Source: Pseudomonas putida
Lineage (GTDB): Bacteria > Pseudomonadota > Gammaproteobacteria > Pseudomonadales > Pseudomonadaceae
DNA length: 64,000 nucleotides
Direction of reading: 5' to 3'
NCBI RefSeq assembly: GCF_028682175.1
Contig: NZ_JANHKS010000003.1
Location: 1-64,000 of the forward strand
The number at the start of each line of letters is the position of its first letter. Position 1 is the stretch's first letter. The position numbers and the translations under genes were made by a program. Below the pieces are notes generated by a model. That model saw only the letters and a list, made by a program, of their open reading frames with translations, made no database searches and was not told where the DNA came from. This document shows positions 44,173 to 53,997 of the stretch, in pieces.

Positions 44173-45147
44173 ATGTCCAGTCTGTTTCCCGCCGCTCGTC
44201 CACGTCGCCTGCGCAGCAATGCCAACTTCCGCGCGTTGTTCCAGGAAACCGAATTCACCCTGAACGATCTGGTGCTGCCGATCTTCGTCGAAGAAGAAAT
44301 CGATGACTTCGTGCCAATCACCAGCATGCCTGGCGTGCGCCGCATCCCGGAGAAGAAACTGGCCGAGGAAATCGAGCGCTATGCCCGCGCCGGGATCAAG
44401 TCGGTGATGACCTTCGGTGTGTCGCACCATCTGGACGCCAGCGGCAGCGACACCTGGCAGGAGAACGGCCTGGTCTCGCGCATGTCGCGGACCATCAAGG
44501 ACGCGGTGCCGGAGATGATCGTGATGTCGGACACCTGCTTCTGCGAATACACCGACCACGGCCACTGCGGTGTGATGCACGGTGCCCACGTCGATAACGA
44601 CGCCACCATCGAGAACCTCGGCAAGCAGGCCGTCATTGCGGCCCGTGCCGGTGCCGACGTGATCGCGCCCTCGGCGGCGATGGACGGCCAGGTTCGCGCC
44701 ATTCGTGCGGCGCTGGACGCGGCGGGCTTTCATCAGACGCCGATCATGGCTTATTCGACCAAATTCGCGTCCTCGCTGTACGGGCCGTTTCGTGAAGCCG
44801 GTGGTTCGGCGCTCAAGGGCGACCGCAAAAGCTATCAGATGAACCCGATGAACCGCCGCGAAGCCCTGCGCGAGTCGCTGCTGGACGAGGCCGAAGGCGC
44901 CGACGCGCTGATGGTCAAGCCGGCAGGGGCGTACCTGGACATCATCCGAGACATCCGTGAAGCCTCGAACCTGCCGCTGGCGGCATACCAGGTCAGCGGC
45001 GAATACGCGATGATCAAATTCGGTGCCCAGGCCGGTGCCATCGACGAAGGCCGCGTGGTCCGCGAGAGCCTGGGCGCGATCAAACGCGCAGGCGCGGACC
45101 TGATCTTCACCTACTTCGCGATGGACCTGGCGCTGGAAGGGATCTGA
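44173..45147 (+). CDS. hemB: delta-aminolevulinic acid dehydratase (porphobilinogen synthase), zinc-type
   Basis: A 324-residue HemB joining two 5-aminolevulinate molecules for heme synthesis. Schiff-base lysines are K197 (STKFAS) and K249 (MVKPAG). The metal site has C122, C124 and C132 ([13 protein letters not shown]), i.e. the zinc-type cysteines of E. coli HemB, whereas the well-studied P. aeruginosa enzyme has Asp-type residues and no such zinc. It is therefore probably a second, zinc-dependent copy. ATG at 44173 follows CAGGAA. Confidence 0.92.
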   Translation: MSSLFPAARPRRLRSNANFRALFQETEFTLNDLVLPIFVEEEIDDFVPITSMPGVRRIPEKKLAEEIERYARAGIKSVMTFGVSHHLDASGSDTWQENGLVSRMSRTIKDAVPEMIVMSDTCFCEYTDHGHCGVMHGAHVDNDATIENLGKQAVIAARAGADVIAPSAAMDGQVRAIRAALDAAGFHQTPIMAYSTKFASSLYGPFREAGGSALKGDRKSYQMNPMNRREALRESLLDEAEGADALMVKPAGAYLDIIRDIREASNLPLAAYQVSGEYAMIKFGAQAGAIDEGRVVRESLGAIKRAGADLIFTYFAMDLALEGI

Positions 45148-45150
45148 TCC

Positions 45151-45178
45151 CGTAGCAGTCCGGCTTGCCGGCGTAGGC
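45151..45178. repeat. REP half-site (GTAGCAG class)
   Basis: CCGTAGCAGTCCGGCTTGCC alone, in the 55-base gap between the convergent hemB and LysR genes. Confidence 0.6.
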
Positions 45179-45202
45179 GGTCTCAAGGTCGTATCGCGGT
45201 TT

Positions 45203-46108
45203 CTACAACTGCCAGCCCTTGCTCGCCTCGCCGAGCATTTCCTGGATCAGCACGCTGAACCGCTGGCTCAGCAAGCTTTGCGGCCTGTCTTCGGGCAGCA
45301 TCAGATAGGTCGAGAAGCGGATCTGCGGCAGGAATGGACGGGTCTCGATCCCCATGTGCAGGTATTCCCGCGCCACCATGGGGCTGACGATACTCACCCC
45401 CAGCCCCAGCGCCACCAGCGAGCAAACGGTCGCGGCGTAGGGCGTTTCGACATTCAGTTTGCGGTATTCCCGATCTTCGGCGAACACCCGGTCGACCCGT
45501 GTACGCGAACCGTCGTTGAGCGACAGGGAAATGAACTCCTCGCCGTGTAGATCCTCCGGCTTGATCGACGACAGTTCGCTCAGCCGATGCCCCTTGGGAA
45601 ACACGCATACCCCCGGTACATCGCAGATCTTCTGGGTGCTCACCCCCGGCATGTCCTCGCCCACATAGGACGCCAGCCCCACATGGCAGAACTGCGAAGC
45701 TGCCCAGTGAGCGACCATCGGCGAGTCGCTGGTGTGGATCGAAATCGCGGCTTCGGGATTTTCCTGGCGAAAGCGCTGGATGACCCTGGGCAAGACCGTC
45801 AGTGACAGCGACGGCACTGCAGCGATGCGCAGTTGGCCCGTCCCGCCACGGCGAATGTTCTGCGCCGACCGTTCCAGGCTCTGCAAACCGATGAACGCAC
45901 GCTCAACGTCGGCGAACAGCGCCGCACCTTCATCCGTAGGCAACAGCCGCCCACCCACGCGCTCGAACAATTTGAAGCCGCTGCCGCGTTCAAGCTGAGC
46001 GATCAACCGGCTGACGTTGGGTTGCGAGGTGTGCAGCGACTCGGCTGCTGCGGTCATCGAGCCGCTCAACATCACGGCGCGGAAAGCTTCGACTTGTTTG
46101 AAGTTCAT
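45203..46108 (-). CDS. LysR-family transcriptional regulator
   Basis: A 301-residue LysR protein (DNA-binding domain residues 2-60, SMTAAAESLHTSQPNVSRLI). The start at 46108 begins with MNFKQVEAF, a typical LysR start; an upstream in-frame ATG would add 18 unrelated residues. Divergent from the amino-acid ABC/lyase operon, hence its likely regulator. The effector domain subgroup is that of opine/amino acid regulators such as OccR/NocR-like proteins, by general appearance only. Confidence 0.84.
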   Translation of the reverse strand: MNFKQVEAFRAVMLSGSMTAAAESLHTSQPNVSRLIAQLERGSGFKLFERVGGRLLPTDEGAALFADVERAFIGLQSLERSAQNIRRGGTGQLRIAAVPSLSLTVLPRVIQRFRQENPEAAISIHTSDSPMVAHWAASQFCHVGLASYVGEDMPGVSTQKICDVPGVCVFPKGHRLSELSSIKPEDLHGEEFISLSLNDGSRTRVDRVFAEDREYRKLNVETPYAATVCSLVALGLGVSIVSPMVAREYLHMGIETRPFLPQIRFSTYLMLPEDRPQSLLSQRFSVLIQEMLGEASKGWQL

Positions 46109-46349
46109 GGCAGGCCATATCAATTCGGTATGGGTGACCAATGTATTGTCATTTGTTGGCATGAGCCAGAGGCTTTATAACTGTTTTCGACATCGATAGT
46201 TCGCGCAGACGAACACGGTGGCCCGGCATCTGTGTCTACCCGGCATGGCGTGGCAAACCCCGCTGAGCTCTTCCTTGAAGTCTGCCCTTGAAATCTTTGC
46301 GTGGCGCCGCGTTGCGGGGCACCTCGCTGATCGTCTACCAGGAGGCATT

Positions 46350-47195
46350 ATGTCGTTTTCGTTAAGTTTCCTCGTTCGTGCTCTGGCTTTCTCATCTGTT
46401 TCCCTGGCAGGGATGGCGCAGGTTCATGCGGCCGATCTGCCGCCGGTACCCGACGAAATCAAGGAGGCCGGGCAATTGCGCGCCGGTGTGCGCTGCGACC
46501 AGCCTCCCTATGGCTTCCAGGACAGCAGCGGCGACTACGCGGGCGTCGAAGTCGAAATGTCCAAACAGATCGCGCTGTGGGCGCTGGGCTCCAGGGACAA
46601 GGTAAGCTTCACCTGCGTCACCGCCGAAAACCGCGTGCCACAGCTGATCGGACGCAAGGTCGACTTTCTCATCGCGACCCTGGGCGTGACCCCTGAACGG
46701 CAGCGGGTGATCGACTTCACCACGCCTTATCGCTGGGGGGCGAGCGACGTGGTAGTGAAGAAGGACAGCCCGATCAGGTCCATCAAGGACCTCAACGGCA
46801 AGACCCTGGCCACCCTCAAAGGCTCGGTGCAGGCCAAGTGGTTCGAAGATCACATGCCCGAGGTCAAGACACTGCGCATGAACAGCGCCGCCGATGCCCT
46901 GCAGACCTTTCGCCAGGGTCGGGCCGACGCCTACACCCACGATGCTGCAACCCTTGTGGTAGTGGCTGCCAACGACGGCGACGCCCGCCTTATCAACGAG
47001 CCGTTCCAGATTTCCGACGCCGCCATCGGGGTGCGCAAGAACGATGAACCATTGCGCGACTACCTGAGCGCTGCGGTGGCGAAGATGCACGAAGAGAAGC
47101 TGTTCGGCGGTTGGGTGCGTCAGTACGTGCCGCAGAACATCCAGAGCTACTACCTGAGCGTATTCGAGCAGGCCAAGCCTGCTGAAAAACTCTGA
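46350..47195 (+). CDS. polar amino acid ABC transporter, substrate-binding protein
   Basis: A 281-residue family 3 solute-binding protein with a signal peptide of about 27 residues (AQVHAA). CAGGAGG seven bases upstream fixes the start at 46350. First gene of the operon binding protein, two permeases, lyase, ATPase. The CDQPPYGFQD ligand segment is like other amino acid binding proteins, with an unusual Cys. Confidence 0.86.
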   Translation: MSFSLSFLVRALAFSSVSLAGMAQVHAADLPPVPDEIKEAGQLRAGVRCDQPPYGFQDSSGDYAGVEVEMSKQIALWALGSRDKVSFTCVTAENRVPQLIGRKVDFLIATLGVTPERQRVIDFTTPYRWGASDVVVKKDSPIRSIKDLNGKTLATLKGSVQAKWFEDHMPEVKTLRMNSAADALQTFRQGRADAYTHDAATLVVVAANDGDARLINEPFQISDAAIGVRKNDEPLRDYLSAAVAKMHEEKLFGGWVRQYVPQNIQSYYLSVFEQAKPAEKL

Positions 47196-47207
47196 TCGGG
47201 CGCCGTC

Positions 47208-47870
47208 ATGGATTTTGATTTCAATTATCTGTTGGCCCAGTGGCCAGCCTTGCTCGACGGCGTGCTGATGACGCTACGAGTGTCGCTGCTGGCCATCGGT
47301 TGCTCGCTGCTGATCGGCGTTTTCGGTGGCGCGGTGCGGGCCTTCCGGATTCCGTTTCTGGCCCAGGCCGTGATGCTGTACGTGGAGCTGATCCGCAACA
47401 CGCCGATCCTGGTGCAACTGTTCTTCATTTTCTATGGCCTCCCGGCCGTCGGCCTCGAGTTATCGCTGTTCTGGTCCGGTGTGCTGTGTCTGTCGCTGTG
47501 GGCCGGCGCCTATCAGGTGGAGAACATGCGCGGTGGTCTGGCGACGGTGGAGAACAAGATGCGCGAAGCGAGCATGGCGTTGAGCCTCAAGCCGCACCAG
47601 TACTTCTATCTGGTGGCCTTGCCGATTGCCTTTCGCACCAGCTTGCCAGCGGTGCTCAACACGGCGATCTCGCTGCTGAAAAACTCGTCCTACCTGCAAG
47701 CCATTGGTCTTGCGGAGTTGACGTTCGTGGCGGTCGACCGGATCGCCACCGACTTTCGGGCCATCGAGATGTTCAGCGCGATCTGCGTGATGTACCTGAT
47801 TCTGGTGGCGATCCTGTCGCTTGCGACCGGACGCCTGTCGGCCCACCTGCAACGTCCTTTCAGGCACTGA
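47208..47870 (+). CDS. polar amino acid ABC transporter permease (HisM/GlnP type)
   Basis: A 220-residue permease with five segments and the coupling loop EASMALSLKPHQYFYLVALP (about residues 121-140). Begins 12 bases after the binding-protein gene. Confidence 0.88.
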   Translation: MDFDFNYLLAQWPALLDGVLMTLRVSLLAIGCSLLIGVFGGAVRAFRIPFLAQAVMLYVELIRNTPILVQLFFIFYGLPAVGLELSLFWSGVLCLSLWAGAYQVENMRGGLATVENKMREASMALSLKPHQYFYLVALPIAFRTSLPAVLNTAISLLKNSSYLQAIGLAELTFVAVDRIATDFRAIEMFSAICVMYLILVAILSLATGRLSAHLQRPFRH

Positions 47871-47877
47871 GGCCAGT

Positions 47878-48564
47878 ATGAATTTTCTGATCGAAAACTG
47901 GGGTTTCGTGCTCAAGGGACTGTGGATGACCGTACGCCTGGCGCTGGTGATCCTGCTGTTCACCACGATCATCTCGACGGTGTTCGGCGTGCTGGCGACC
48001 CTTAGGAATCGCCTGCTGTGGTGGACGATTCATGGCTACGTGGAGCTGTTTCGTTCGATTCCGCTGATCGTCAACGTGTTCTTCATCTTCTTCGGCGCGC
48101 CGATGTTCGGCCTTGATCTGAGCCCCTTTGCCGCGGTGGTCACAGGGCTCACGTTGTGGGGAAGCGCCAACGGCATCGAGATCGTGCGCGGTGGGCTTGA
48201 GTCGGTGAACCGCCACCAGTGGAAAAGCGCATGGACCCTGGGCCTGCGCCCCTGGCAGATCTATCTGCACGTGATTGCCCCGCAATCGATGAAGGCGATC
48301 CTGCCGGCCTACACGGGCTTGCTGACCATGCTGGTGCAGGCCACCTCGCTGGGAGCGCTGGTTGGAGTGGGCGAGTTTCTCAAAGTTGGCCAGATCATCG
48401 TCGAGCGCTCCACCGTGATGACGGGGGTGAGCCCCGCGTTCGCGGTCTATGGCCTGGTGCTGGTGGTGTATTTCGTTATCTGTTCGCTGCTGAGCTGGCT
48501 CAGCCGTTATCTCGAGCGTCGCCTGGGTCGTCCGGCGATGCGCGTTACTCGTGAAGGGGTTTGA
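47878..48564 (+). CDS. polar amino acid ABC transporter permease (HisQ type)
   Basis: A 228-residue permease of the same family; the coupling loop is SAWTLGLRPWQIYLHVIAPQ (about residues 116-135). The ATG at 47878 gives normal length. Pairs with the previous permease. Confidence 0.88.
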   Translation: MNFLIENWGFVLKGLWMTVRLALVILLFTTIISTVFGVLATLRNRLLWWTIHGYVELFRSIPLIVNVFFIFFGAPMFGLDLSPFAAVVTGLTLWGSANGIEIVRGGLESVNRHQWKSAWTLGLRPWQIYLHVIAPQSMKAILPAYTGLLTMLVQATSLGALVGVGEFLKVGQIIVERSTVMTGVSPAFAVYGLVLVVYFVICSLLSWLSRYLERRLGRPAMRVTREGV

Positions 48565-48566
48565 AC

Positions 48567-50069
48567 ATGCAAGAATCCAAAGTCAGTCGTCGTTTGAAAG
48601 AAACCACCGCCCCCGAGGTCAACGAGTTCATCTACCGGCCTCGTCTGGAAGGTTTCGCCGATGGTTTTCTCAACCTGGGCAACGTCAACAAGGCGCACAT
48701 CGTGATGCTCGCCGAGCAAGGCCTGATTCGCGGAGAACATGCCACTGCCCTGGCCAAAGGGGTGCTGGACATGGAAGCGGCGGGGCCGGCGGTGGTCACG
48801 CTGGACCCGTCCCGGGAGGACGCTTATTTCAACTATGAAGCGCACCTGATCGAGCAGATCGGCACCGATGTCGGCGGCCGCCTGCACACCGGGCGCAGCC
48901 GTAATGACATCCTCGCCACCCTGGACCGCATGCGCTGCCGTGAAGTGCTCATGGCCCTGATCGATGCGCTGATCCAGGCCCGCCAGACTGCGCTGAACAA
49001 CGCCGAGGTGTTCGCCGAGGTGGTGATGCCCGGTTACACCCACCTGCAACCGGCGCAGCCGATCACCTACGGTTATTACCTGTCGGCGGTGGAACAGGCG
49101 CTTGAGCGTGACTGTAAACGCCTGAGCCAGACCCTCGAATCGATGAACCAGAGCCCGCTGGGGGCTGCTGCCTTCGCCGGTACGCCGTTCGACATCGACC
49201 GGGCACGCACCGCAGAACTGCTGGGCTTCGACGGTTTTCTCGACAACGCACTGGATGCCGTGGGCTCCCGTGATTTCATTCTGGAAAGTCTGTCGCACTT
49301 GAGCCTGCTGTCGGTGTTCTGGAGCCGGGTGGCGCAGGACTACTTTGTCTGGAGCACCCACGAATTCAGCCTGATCGACTTCCCGGACAGTGTCGCGGCG
49401 ACGTCGAGCATCATGCCGCAGAAGAAAAACCCGACGGTGCTCGAGTATCTCAAGGGTCGCACCGGGCATATCGTGGGCCTGTTGATGGCCGCGAGCGTGA
49501 CGGTCAAGGGCAGCAACTTCTCCCACACCGGGGACGCCAATCGCGAGGGCACGCGGGGGTTCTGGGAGGCCGCCGAAGAAAGCCTGCGTTGCCTGAAACT
49601 GCTGGAGTTGGTGCTGCGTACCGCAACTCCGAATGCCGAACTGGCAAGCCGCCGGGCAGGGGAAGATTTCTCCACGGCCACAGGTCTTGCCGACCTGATC
49701 GTGCGAGAAGCCGATCTGTCATTCCGCGAAGCGCATCATATCGTCGGCGCTGCAGTACGCATGGCGATGGACGCAGGCTTGCCAGCCCATCGCATCGATA
49801 CCGCAATGGTTGACCTGTGTGCCCGCGAGCAGCTGGGCCACGCCCTGAATCTGCCTGCCGACAAGGTGCGCGAGTGCCTGGACCCGACCGCCAACGTGCA
49901 GTCGCGCAACTCGGCTGGCGGGCCGGCGTTGTCCTCGTTGCTGCCCAGCCTGGCTCGTGCCAATGCGCGTCTGCACCAGGAGCGCCAGGCCAATCAGGCC
50001 CGTCGTGATCGGCTGCTGGCGGCCCAGGACAAGCTTCAGGCGGCTACCCGCGCGCAGGCCGGCCTATGA
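48567..50069 (+). CDS. argininosuccinate lyase-family enzyme in a transporter operon
   Basis: A 500-residue member of the fumarase/aspartase superfamily, closest in pattern to argininosuccinate lyase: [11 protein letters not shown] (about residues 105-115), the [11 protein letters not shown] signature loop with the catalytic Ser (about 288) and [10 protein letters not shown] (about 156). Family members cleave C-N bonds to release fumarate. It is about 40 residues longer than usual ArgH and lies between permease and ATPase genes, so it is likely catabolic, cleaving an imported N-substituted aspartate-type compound (argininosuccinate or a relative). Starts 2 bases after the permease stop and overlaps the ATPase gene by 4. 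Confidence 0.85.
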   Translation: MQESKVSRRLKETTAPEVNEFIYRPRLEGFADGFLNLGNVNKAHIVMLAEQGLIRGEHATALAKGVLDMEAAGPAVVTLDPSREDAYFNYEAHLIEQIGTDVGGRLHTGRSRNDILATLDRMRCREVLMALIDALIQARQTALNNAEVFAEVVMPGYTHLQPAQPITYGYYLSAVEQALERDCKRLSQTLESMNQSPLGAAAFAGTPFDIDRARTAELLGFDGFLDNALDAVGSRDFILESLSHLSLLSVFWSRVAQDYFVWSTHEFSLIDFPDSVAATSSIMPQKKNPTVLEYLKGRTGHIVGLLMAASVTVKGSNFSHTGDANREGTRGFWEAAEESLRCLKLLELVLRTATPNAELASRRAGEDFSTATGLADLIVREADLSFREAHHIVGAAVRMAMDAGLPAHRIDTAMVDLCAREQLGHALNLPADKVRECLDPTANVQSRNSAGGPALSSLLPSLARANARLHQERQANQARRDRLLAAQDKLQAATRAQAGL

Positions 50070-50806
50070 AACCGATGCTGACAGTGCGCGGGCTGCACAA
50101 GCATTTCGGCTCGGTGGAGGTGGTCAAGGGTGTCGACCTGGACGTGGCGCAGGGCGAGGTGGTGGTGATCATCGGGCCCAGTGGTTCGGGCAAGTCGACC
50201 TTCATTCGCTGCCTCAATAGCCTGGAAGAGCCGTCGGCAGGCAGCGCGGTGGTCGATGGTGGCGACTCGGTTCGCGCCGACGACCGCAAGGCCATGGCGC
50301 GACTGCGTGAAGACATCGGCATGGTGTTTCAGGATTACACGCTGTTTCCGCACATGACGGTGATGGCCAACATGATCCTGGCGCCGGTCAAGGTCAAGGG
50401 CGTGAGCAAGACCGACGCCCGGGCCAGCGCGCTGGCTTTGCTTGATCGCGTGGGTTTGAAGCACAAGGCCGATGGCTATCCGGGCGAGTTGTCCGGCGGG
50501 CAGCAACAGCGGGTGGCGATTGTTCGTGCGCTGGCGATGAAACCGCGCCTGCTGCTGTTCGATGAGCCAACCTCTGCCCTGGACCCGGAGACAGTGGGTG
50601 AGGTACTCAGCGTGATGAAGGGCCTGGCCGCAGAGGGTATGACCATGATCGTGGTGACCCATGAAATGGGGTTTGCCCGGGAGGTGGCGGATCGCGTGGT
50701 GTTTTTCGATGGTGGCAAGATCGTCGAAATGGGCCCGCCAGCGCAGGTGTTCTCGGCACCAGAACATCCACGCACGCGGCAGTTCTTGCAGAGCGTGCTG
50801 CATTGA
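50066..50806 (+). CDS. polar amino acid ABC transporter ATP-binding protein (GlnQ/HisP type)
   Basis: A 246-residue ATPase: Walker [10 protein letters not shown], signature LSGGQQQR, Walker [16 protein letters not shown]-loop VTHEMGF. Energises the two permeases upstream. Overlaps the lyase stop (ATGA). Confidence 0.9.
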   Translation: MKPMLTVRGLHKHFGSVEVVKGVDLDVAQGEVVVIIGPSGSGKSTFIRCLNSLEEPSAGSAVVDGGDSVRADDRKAMARLREDIGMVFQDYTLFPHMTVMANMILAPVKVKGVSKTDARASALALLDRVGLKHKADGYPGELSGGQQQRVAIVRALAMKPRLLLFDEPTSALDPETVGEVLSVMKGLAAEGMTMIVVTHEMGFAREVADRVVFFDGGKIVEMGPPAQVFSAPEHPRTRQFLQSVLH

Positions 50807-50823
50807 TACTCACCCCACAAATC

Positions 50824-50913
50824 CTGTAGGAGTGAGCTTGCTCGCGATAGCGGTGTGTCTGCGACAAATCCGTTTCTGAAATGCCCCCATCGCGAGCAAG
50901 CTCACTCCTACAG
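50824..50913. repeat. REPIN, class CTGTAGGAGTGAGCTTGCTCGCGAT
   Basis: Full-length element between the convergent ends of the ABC operon and the LysR gene; right arm ends 8 bases before the LysR stop. Confidence 0.88.
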
Positions 50914-50921
50914 GTCGGTGT

Positions 50922-51818
50922 TCAGACCGAGAGGTCGGCGTCGGCCCTGAAGCCCTCGGCCAAATAATCCACGAACGCCCGTACCCGCGCCGACTGCCTG
51001 CGGTTGGCCGGGAGCAGGGCGTGAATGGGCAGGGCTGACGGTATGAGGTCCGGCAGCACTTGCACCACCCGGCCTTGGGCAATGTCCCGGCGATACAGCC
51101 AGGTCGGCGACAACGAAATCCCCAACCCGCTGAGCACCATCTGCCGGATTGCCTCGCTGTTGTTGCTGCGCACATTGCCTTTTACCTGCACGTGATACTG
51201 CCCCGCATCGAACACCCAGGTGTCGAAATCGGCCAGCAGGTTGAACAGGATGCAGTTGTGCAGGCTTAGCTCCTCAGCCGTCTGTGGCGTTCCATGACGC
51301 TCAAGATAATCGGGCGCCGCGACCAGTAACCGCCGGGTCAGGCCGATCTGCCGAGCGATCAGGCTGCTGTCCTTCAACTCGCCAATGCGGATCGCCACGT
51401 CCATGCCTTCGCTCACCAGATCGACGTTCTGGTCGCTGAGCAGCAAGTCCACCGTGACCTCGGGATAGCGCTCAAGAAACCCCTGCAACCTGGGGGCGAT
51501 CTGCAAGCGGCCAAAGCTCACCGAGGAGGCGATGCGCAACGGCCCCGCCACGGCCTCCCGACCCGTCTGGAAACTGTGCTCTGCGCTGTCCACCGCCGCG
51601 AGGATGTCGCGACATTGCTTGTAATAGCGGGTGCCTTCATCGGTGAGCGACAACTGACGGGTGCTGCGGGCAATCAGGCGGCCGCCCAAGCGTTTTTCCA
51701 GTGCGTTGATCTGTTTGCTGACGGTCGGCTGAGTCGTGCCCAGCTCTCTTGCGACGGCCGAAAAACTGCCGCGTTCGACCACCCGCACGAATATGGCCAT
51801 GGCTTCGAGAGTGTCCAT
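50922..51818 (-). CDS. LysR-family transcriptional regulator
   Basis: A 298-residue LysR protein of the CrgA/DsdC-like branch (MDTLEAMAIFVRVVERGSFS at the N-terminus, helix-turn-helix about 18-37). The start at 51818 is the family start; an in-frame ATG farther upstream adds 26 residues. Divergent from the quinone oxidoreductase-like gene, 126 bases between, so probably its regulator. Confidence 0.86.
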   Translation of the reverse strand: MDTLEAMAIFVRVVERGSFSAVARELGTTQPTVSKQINALEKRLGGRLIARSTRQLSLTDEGTRYYKQCRDILAAVDSAEHSFQTGREAVAGPLRIASSVSFGRLQIAPRLQGFLERYPEVTVDLLLSDQNVDLVSEGMDVAIRIGELKDSSLIARQIGLTRRLLVAAPDYLERHGTPQTAEELSLHNCILFNLLADFDTWVFDAGQYHVQVKGNVRSNNSEAIRQMVLSGLGISLSPTWLYRRDIAQGRVVQVLPDLIPSALPIHALLPANRRQSARVRAFVDYLAEGFRADADLSV

Positions 51819-51944
51819 CGCGGGCTCATTCAGTCTGATTATGGAATAAATACTATAGGCATTTATGGTCTTATCGGCATCAAGCGTGGGCTGCACACTC
51901 TGTTCATCGCCTCACATCGAGGCCGCCGAATCAGGAAAACCGCC

Positions 51945-52937
51945 ATGAGCACCATGCAAGCCGTCGTCGCCGTCGAACACAATGCCCCATTTGAACTGCA
52001 CACTCTGGACATGCCCGAGCCCGGTCCTGGCCAGGTGCTGGTGCAAGTCATGGCCAGCGCAGTCAACCCGCTGGACACCAAGATTCACGCAGGCAAGGGC
52101 GGCCATGCCCGGCAACCCTTGCCCGCCGTGCTGGGCATGGACCTGGCCGGCGTGGTGGCAAAGCTCGGTGCAGGTGTCAGCGCTTTTGCGGTCGGCGACG
52201 AGGTGTACGGCATGGGCGGCGGCATTGGTGGCAATCAGGGCGCGCTGGCGCAGTACATCGCCGTGGACGCCGACCTGCTGGCCCGCAAGCCGCGCAACCT
52301 GAGCATGCGTGAAGCGGCTGCCTTGCCGCTGGTGTTCATCACGGCGTGGGAAGGGCTGGTGGACCGCGCCAATGTGCGCAGCGGTCAGACGGTGCTGGTG
52401 CATGGCGGCGCCGGTGGGGTCGGGCATGTGGCGGTGCAGATCGCCAGAGCGCTCGGAGCCGAAGTCTTCGCCACCGGTTCCGCCCACAGCCTGGCGACCA
52501 TCGAAAGCTTTGGCGCCACGGCCATCGACTACCGCGCCAGCAGCGTCGAGCAATACATGGCCCGGCACACCGCCGGCGAAGGCTTCGACGTCATTTACGA
52601 CACAGTCGGCGGCGCGACCCTGGACGATTCCTTCGCCGCTGCTCGTACCTACACCGGCCATGTGGTCAGTTGCCTGGGCTGGGGCGAGCACAAACTGGCG
52701 CCGCTGTCGTTCCGGGCCGCCACTTATTCAGGCGTGTTCACGCTGCTGCCGCTGCTCACCGGCAAGGGTCGCAAGCACCACGGCGAGATCATGGCCCAGG
52801 CCACCCGGATGGCAGAAGCAGGCCAGCTTCGGGTACTGCTGGACGATCAGCGCTTCACGCTGGTCCAGGCCCATGAAGCCTACGAGCACGTGAGCAGTGC
52901 ACGTGCCAAGGGCAAGGTGGTGATCGATATCGCGTGA
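51945..52937 (+). CDS. zinc-independent MDR-family NADPH:quinone oxidoreductase-like protein
   Basis: A 330-residue medium-chain dehydrogenase/reductase of the quinone oxidoreductase type. NADPH motif HGGAGGVGHVAVQIA is at about residues 152-166; no catalytic-zinc cysteine set is seen. CAGGAAAA precedes the ATG. Under likely control of the divergent LysR; substrates of such pairs are usually electrophiles or quinones. Its stop is 5 bases from the stop of the convergent DedA gene. Confidence 0.86.
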   Translation: MSTMQAVVAVEHNAPFELHTLDMPEPGPGQVLVQVMASAVNPLDTKIHAGKGGHARQPLPAVLGMDLAGVVAKLGAGVSAFAVGDEVYGMGGGIGGNQGALAQYIAVDADLLARKPRNLSMREAAALPLVFITAWEGLVDRANVRSGQTVLVHGGAGGVGHVAVQIARALGAEVFATGSAHSLATIESFGATAIDYRASSVEQYMARHTAGEGFDVIYDTVGGATLDDSFAAARTYTGHVVSCLGWGEHKLAPLSFRAATYSGVFTLLPLLTGKGRKHHGEIMAQATRMAEAGQLRVLLDDQRFTLVQAHEAYEHVSSARAKGKVVIDIA

Positions 52938-52942
52938 GCGGC

Positions 52943-53893
52943 TCAGGCCGTCGCAGTCTGCCCTGGTGCGTCATGGTCAGGCTGCGCGTCACGCCAGGCA
53001 TCGAGCCCGCCGACCAGCGCCTTGCCCCGCGTCAGCCCGTGGGCGCTCAGCTTTTGCGCCAGCAATGCCGCCGACAGCTCGTTGGGGCAGGCGCAGTAGA
53101 ACACCATGTCGACGTCGCCCAGTTGCTCGACCCAGGGCTGCAGCGGTTCTTCGAGGCTGATCGACACCGCGCCAGGAATGCCCTCGACGATTGCACTGTG
53201 GAATTTTGGCCGCACATCGATGACCACCGGCGCATGGTCGCTGTCTTGCAGGGCCAGCAACTGCGGCACGGTGATGCGCGGCACCTGGGAGGTGCGGGCC
53301 AGCAAGCGGCGGCGCTTCCAGTATTTCCAGGCGATGAACAGCAGCAACGCGACCGCAGCACCGCCGATGGCCAGCGGCAGGTAGCCACTGAGCCAGTCCA
53401 GCATCGGGATCAGCGCGTCGGTAAACAGCATCCCCAGCAACAGCGCAGAGCCCGCCCAGATGAACGAGCCTGCCAGCGAATAACGCATGAACACCCCAAA
53501 CGGTGTGGCGTTCATGCCGGCCACCGTGGTCACCAGCGCACCGGCACCGGGCAGGAACTTGGACAGCAGCATCGCCCGCGGCCCGACCCGGTCATACACA
53601 GTCAGGCCCTGGCGAATGCAGGTGTCCTGGGAGAGGGAAATCTTGCAGATGGTTTTCAGCAGGACGCCGCCATAGCGTTTGCCCGCCCAGTACCAGAGGG
53701 TATCGGCGATCAGGCAGGCGAGCATCGCCACCAGCACGCCGGCGCCCAGCAACGGTTTGCTCTGCATCGCCAGGGCGCCGGTGACGATCAGCGTCGGGTA
53801 GGCCGGCACCGGCAGCCCGATCTGCTCCAGTAGCACATTGACGAACACCAGCAGCAGGCCGTGGGTTTCGTTCAGTTGCTGGAGTTCGTTCAT
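52943..53893 (-). CDS. DedA-family membrane protein fused to a rhodanese domain
   Basis: A 316-residue fusion. Residues 1-190 are a DedA (SNARE-associated/VTT) membrane domain with four to five segments; residues 205-310 are a cytoplasmic rhodanese domain with active-site loop YCACPNE (C267, with C269 nearby). DedA proteins are lipid scramblases/transporters; the rhodanese part may bind a thiol or sulfur ligand. ATG at 53893 is selected because DedA homology begins there. Confidence 0.85.
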   Translation of the reverse strand: MNELQQLNETHGLLLVFVNVLLEQIGLPVPAYPTLIVTGALAMQSKPLLGAGVLVAMLACLIADTLWYWAGKRYGGVLLKTICKISLSQDTCIRQGLTVYDRVGPRAMLLSKFLPGAGALVTTVAGMNATPFGVFMRYSLAGSFIWAGSALLLGMLFTDALIPMLDWLSGYLPLAIGGAAVALLLFIAWKYWKRRRLLARTSQVPRITVPQLLALQDSDHAPVVIDVRPKFHSAIVEGIPGAVSISLEEPLQPWVEQLGDVDMVFYCACPNELSAALLAQKLSAHGLTRGKALVGGLDAWRDAQPDHDAPGQTATA

Positions 53894-53921
53894 GGCAGGC
53901 ACCGGGCGTTGATCGCGGGCA

Positions 53922-53960
53922 GGAAAAAGGGGTGTCAGTACCGTGGCCTGAACACCCCTT
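53922..53960 (-). terminator. rho-independent terminator of katA
   Basis: On the minus strand ACACCCCTT closes a 9-bp stem (53927-53935 with 53952-53960) and is followed by TTTCCT, the classical layout. About 38 bases past the katA stop. Confidence 0.75.
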
Positions 53961-53997
53961 CGTGTCAACGCTGTTTATCGCTCAGCGAAGAGGCCGT

